Assembly: GCA_947499955.1 (NCBI GenBank)
Contig: CANMQI010000016.1
Span: forward strand, 1-64,000
DNA length: 64,000 bases
Reading direction: 5' to 3'
Source: an uncultured Granulosicoccus sp.
GTDB lineage: Bacteria; Pseudomonadota; Gammaproteobacteria; Granulosicoccales; Granulosicoccaceae
Both the position numbers and the translations under genes were made by a program. A model generated the notes under the pieces. The model did no database searches and was not told where the DNA came from. It saw nothing but the letters and a program-made list of their open reading frames with translations. Positions within the stretch are counted from its first letter, which is position 1. Every line of letters starts with the position of its first letter. Below are positions 63,345 to 64,000 of this stretch, one piece after another.

Positions 63345-63709
63345 GCATGAAACGCATCATTCTCGAAATGGGCACCGGTAATGATCTCTACGGTGAGGAC
63401 TACACCAAGGCTGCGCGACGTGCCGTACACGATGCACTGCACCACAGTTCGCTGACACTGTTTCGCACGGTAGGGCTGAACCGGGATGACATGCAGATCA
63501 CGGTCACCATCGGTGTGCAGAAACCGGAGCAGGTGGATGCCGAATCGGTCGCCGAGGAAGTGCCGTTCGGTACGGTTCAGGTGAATGTCGAATTCGGCGG
63601 TCTGAACGTCGAAGACCCCGAGGCCGATACCGTGACGGTCATCGCGACGGTTGGTATCGAGGTGCACCTGGATCTACCGGACGGAAAGTTCACCTTGCCA
63701 GCGGCCTGA
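63341..63709 (+). CDS. Lin0512-family protein, second of a pair
   Basis: A 122-aa paralogue of the preceding gene: RIILEMGTGNDLYGEDYTKAARRAVHDALHHSSL, VTIGVQKPEQVDAESVAEEVPFG and VTVIATVGIEVHLDLPDG. Near-equal length and the ATGA overlap suggest a heteromer made in fixed ratio. Family function is unknown; the divergent Tct/AtuA-like operon suggests a shared catabolic role. Confidence 0.85.
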   Translation: MSMKRIILEMGTGNDLYGEDYTKAARRAVHDALHHSSLTLFRTVGLNRDDMQITVTIGVQKPEQVDAESVAEEVPFGTVQVNVEFGGLNVEDPEADTVTVIATVGIEVHLDLPDGKFTLPAA

Positions 63710-63792
63710 TCGGCGCTCGCCAGCCGCGCGTGTTTTTCGGCGGGATCGCAGTCTGCTGCAAGGGCGGTTGTCAGCCACAAAGGTTGACGAGA

Positions 63793-63815
63793 CTGCCGGC
63801 GACCAGCGCCGGCAG
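63793..63815. terminator. Terminator-like hairpin after the Lin0512 pair
   Basis: Perfect 9-bp stem CTGCCGGCG / CGCCGGCAG with a 5-nt loop between convergent genes. No T-run on either side. Confidence 0.5.
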
Positions 63816-63887
63816 GGGTTGACGGGGCAGCTCCGCGGTGAATGAGCGGCAAGCTGCCCTGTGGATCAACCGGGCAGAGGCGAGAAC

Positions 63888-64000
63888 TCAGCCTTCACCC
63901 AGAACCGTGCAGATGGCATCAGCCAGCTTGTCCAGGCCTTCTTCCGGCAGGCCGGCGACGTTGATTCGGCCATCTCCGACAATGTAGATGCCGTGATCGT
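63888..64000 (-). CDS. Aromatic/aspartate aminotransferase, C-terminal part only
   Basis: A minus-strand frame enters from the right edge and ends in TGA at 63888-63890. The 37 visible residues, DHGIYIVGDGRINVAGLPEE then GLDKLADAICTVLGEG, match the C-terminus of class I aminotransferases of the TyrB/AspC type (typically GIY-V-x-GRINVAGL). The gene continues beyond the window. Confidence 0.75.
   Translation of the reverse strand, partial: DHGIYIVGDGRINVAGLPEEGLDKLADAICTVLGEG

Noticed and set aside
1..64000. Mobile element or genomic island next to the tRNA genes
   Set aside because: No integrase, transposase or repeated tRNA 3' end was seen, and base use looks even.

Overview
The window reads as ordinary chromosome of a large-genome, heterotrophic gammaproteobacterium. 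The evidence is the tRNA trio Gly(GCC)-Cys(GCA)-Leu(TAA), an arrangement familiar from gammaproteobacteria, together with many lipoproteins, a TctCBA transporter, Tat export and a LexA box of the E. coli type. The wealth of sugar and organic-acid uptake genes, proteases and sorting signals would suit a marine or alga-associated organism such as the Granulosicoccus group, but this placement is inference only. No transposase, integrase, phage gene or CRISPR array was seen. Coding density is high and many genes overlap by 1 or 4 bases.

Layout. 1-2.8 kb: three tRNAs, then a GntR/FadR regulator with a split UxaA-type hydro-lyase. 3.1-6.2 kb: a secreted M35 (aspzincin) metalloprotease with PPC domains and a GlyGly-CTERM-like tail, followed by a lipoprotein that resembles only the protease propeptide. 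6.3-16.8 kb: a small ORF coupled to a hybrid histidine kinase, PhoD phosphatase, a ROK kinase/CutC pair, a TrmA/RlmD-type methyltransferase, two sugar oxidoreductases and a PA0069-type radical SAM protein behind a LexA box. 16.8-19.7 kb: an isochorismatase-like hydrolase and an SPFH-NfeD-binding-protein operon.

19.8-30.0 kb is the main catabolic operon. A LysR regulator diverges from chvE-gguA-gguB (sugar uptake), which is followed by four enzymes of non-phosphorylative L-arabinose (or D-galactose) oxidation: 1-dehydrogenase, IlvD-type aldonate dehydratase, 2-keto-3-deoxy-sugar-acid dehydratase and 2-oxoglutarate semialdehyde dehydrogenase. The lactonase step is absent. 30.2-41.1 kb: envelope genes, including a TPR-like lipoprotein with a HAMP protein, cardiolipin synthase, a YccA/BI-1 protein, tRNA-Ser, an orphan amino-acid binding protein, three related OmpA-like lipoproteins and a thioredoxin-like protein.

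41.2-50.6 kb is a xylose locus. A ROK repressor diverges from xylF-xylH-xylG. On its own strand the repressor is followed, with 1- and 4-base overlaps, by a di-heme c-type oxidoreductase and a FG-GAP/ASPIC-UnbV protein, and then by xylB. The signal peptide of the FG-GAP protein is built from ten 12-bp tandem repeats. 50.9-57.9 kb: a DUF4159 protein, long-form GAPDH, a membrane Ser/Thr kinase, a DUF4124 protein and a GDPD lipoprotein. 57.9-63.7 kb: tctC-tctB-tctA-AtuA-DUF4387 facing a pair of Lin0512-family genes, a probable uptake and catabolic unit for an unidentified carboxylate. The window ends inside an aminotransferase.

Most candidate novelty lies in the propeptide-like lipoprotein beside the protease, the repeat-built signal peptide in the ROK/di-heme/FG-GAP/xylB operon, the OmpA-like trio, and the AtuA/DUF4387/Lin0512 cluster.
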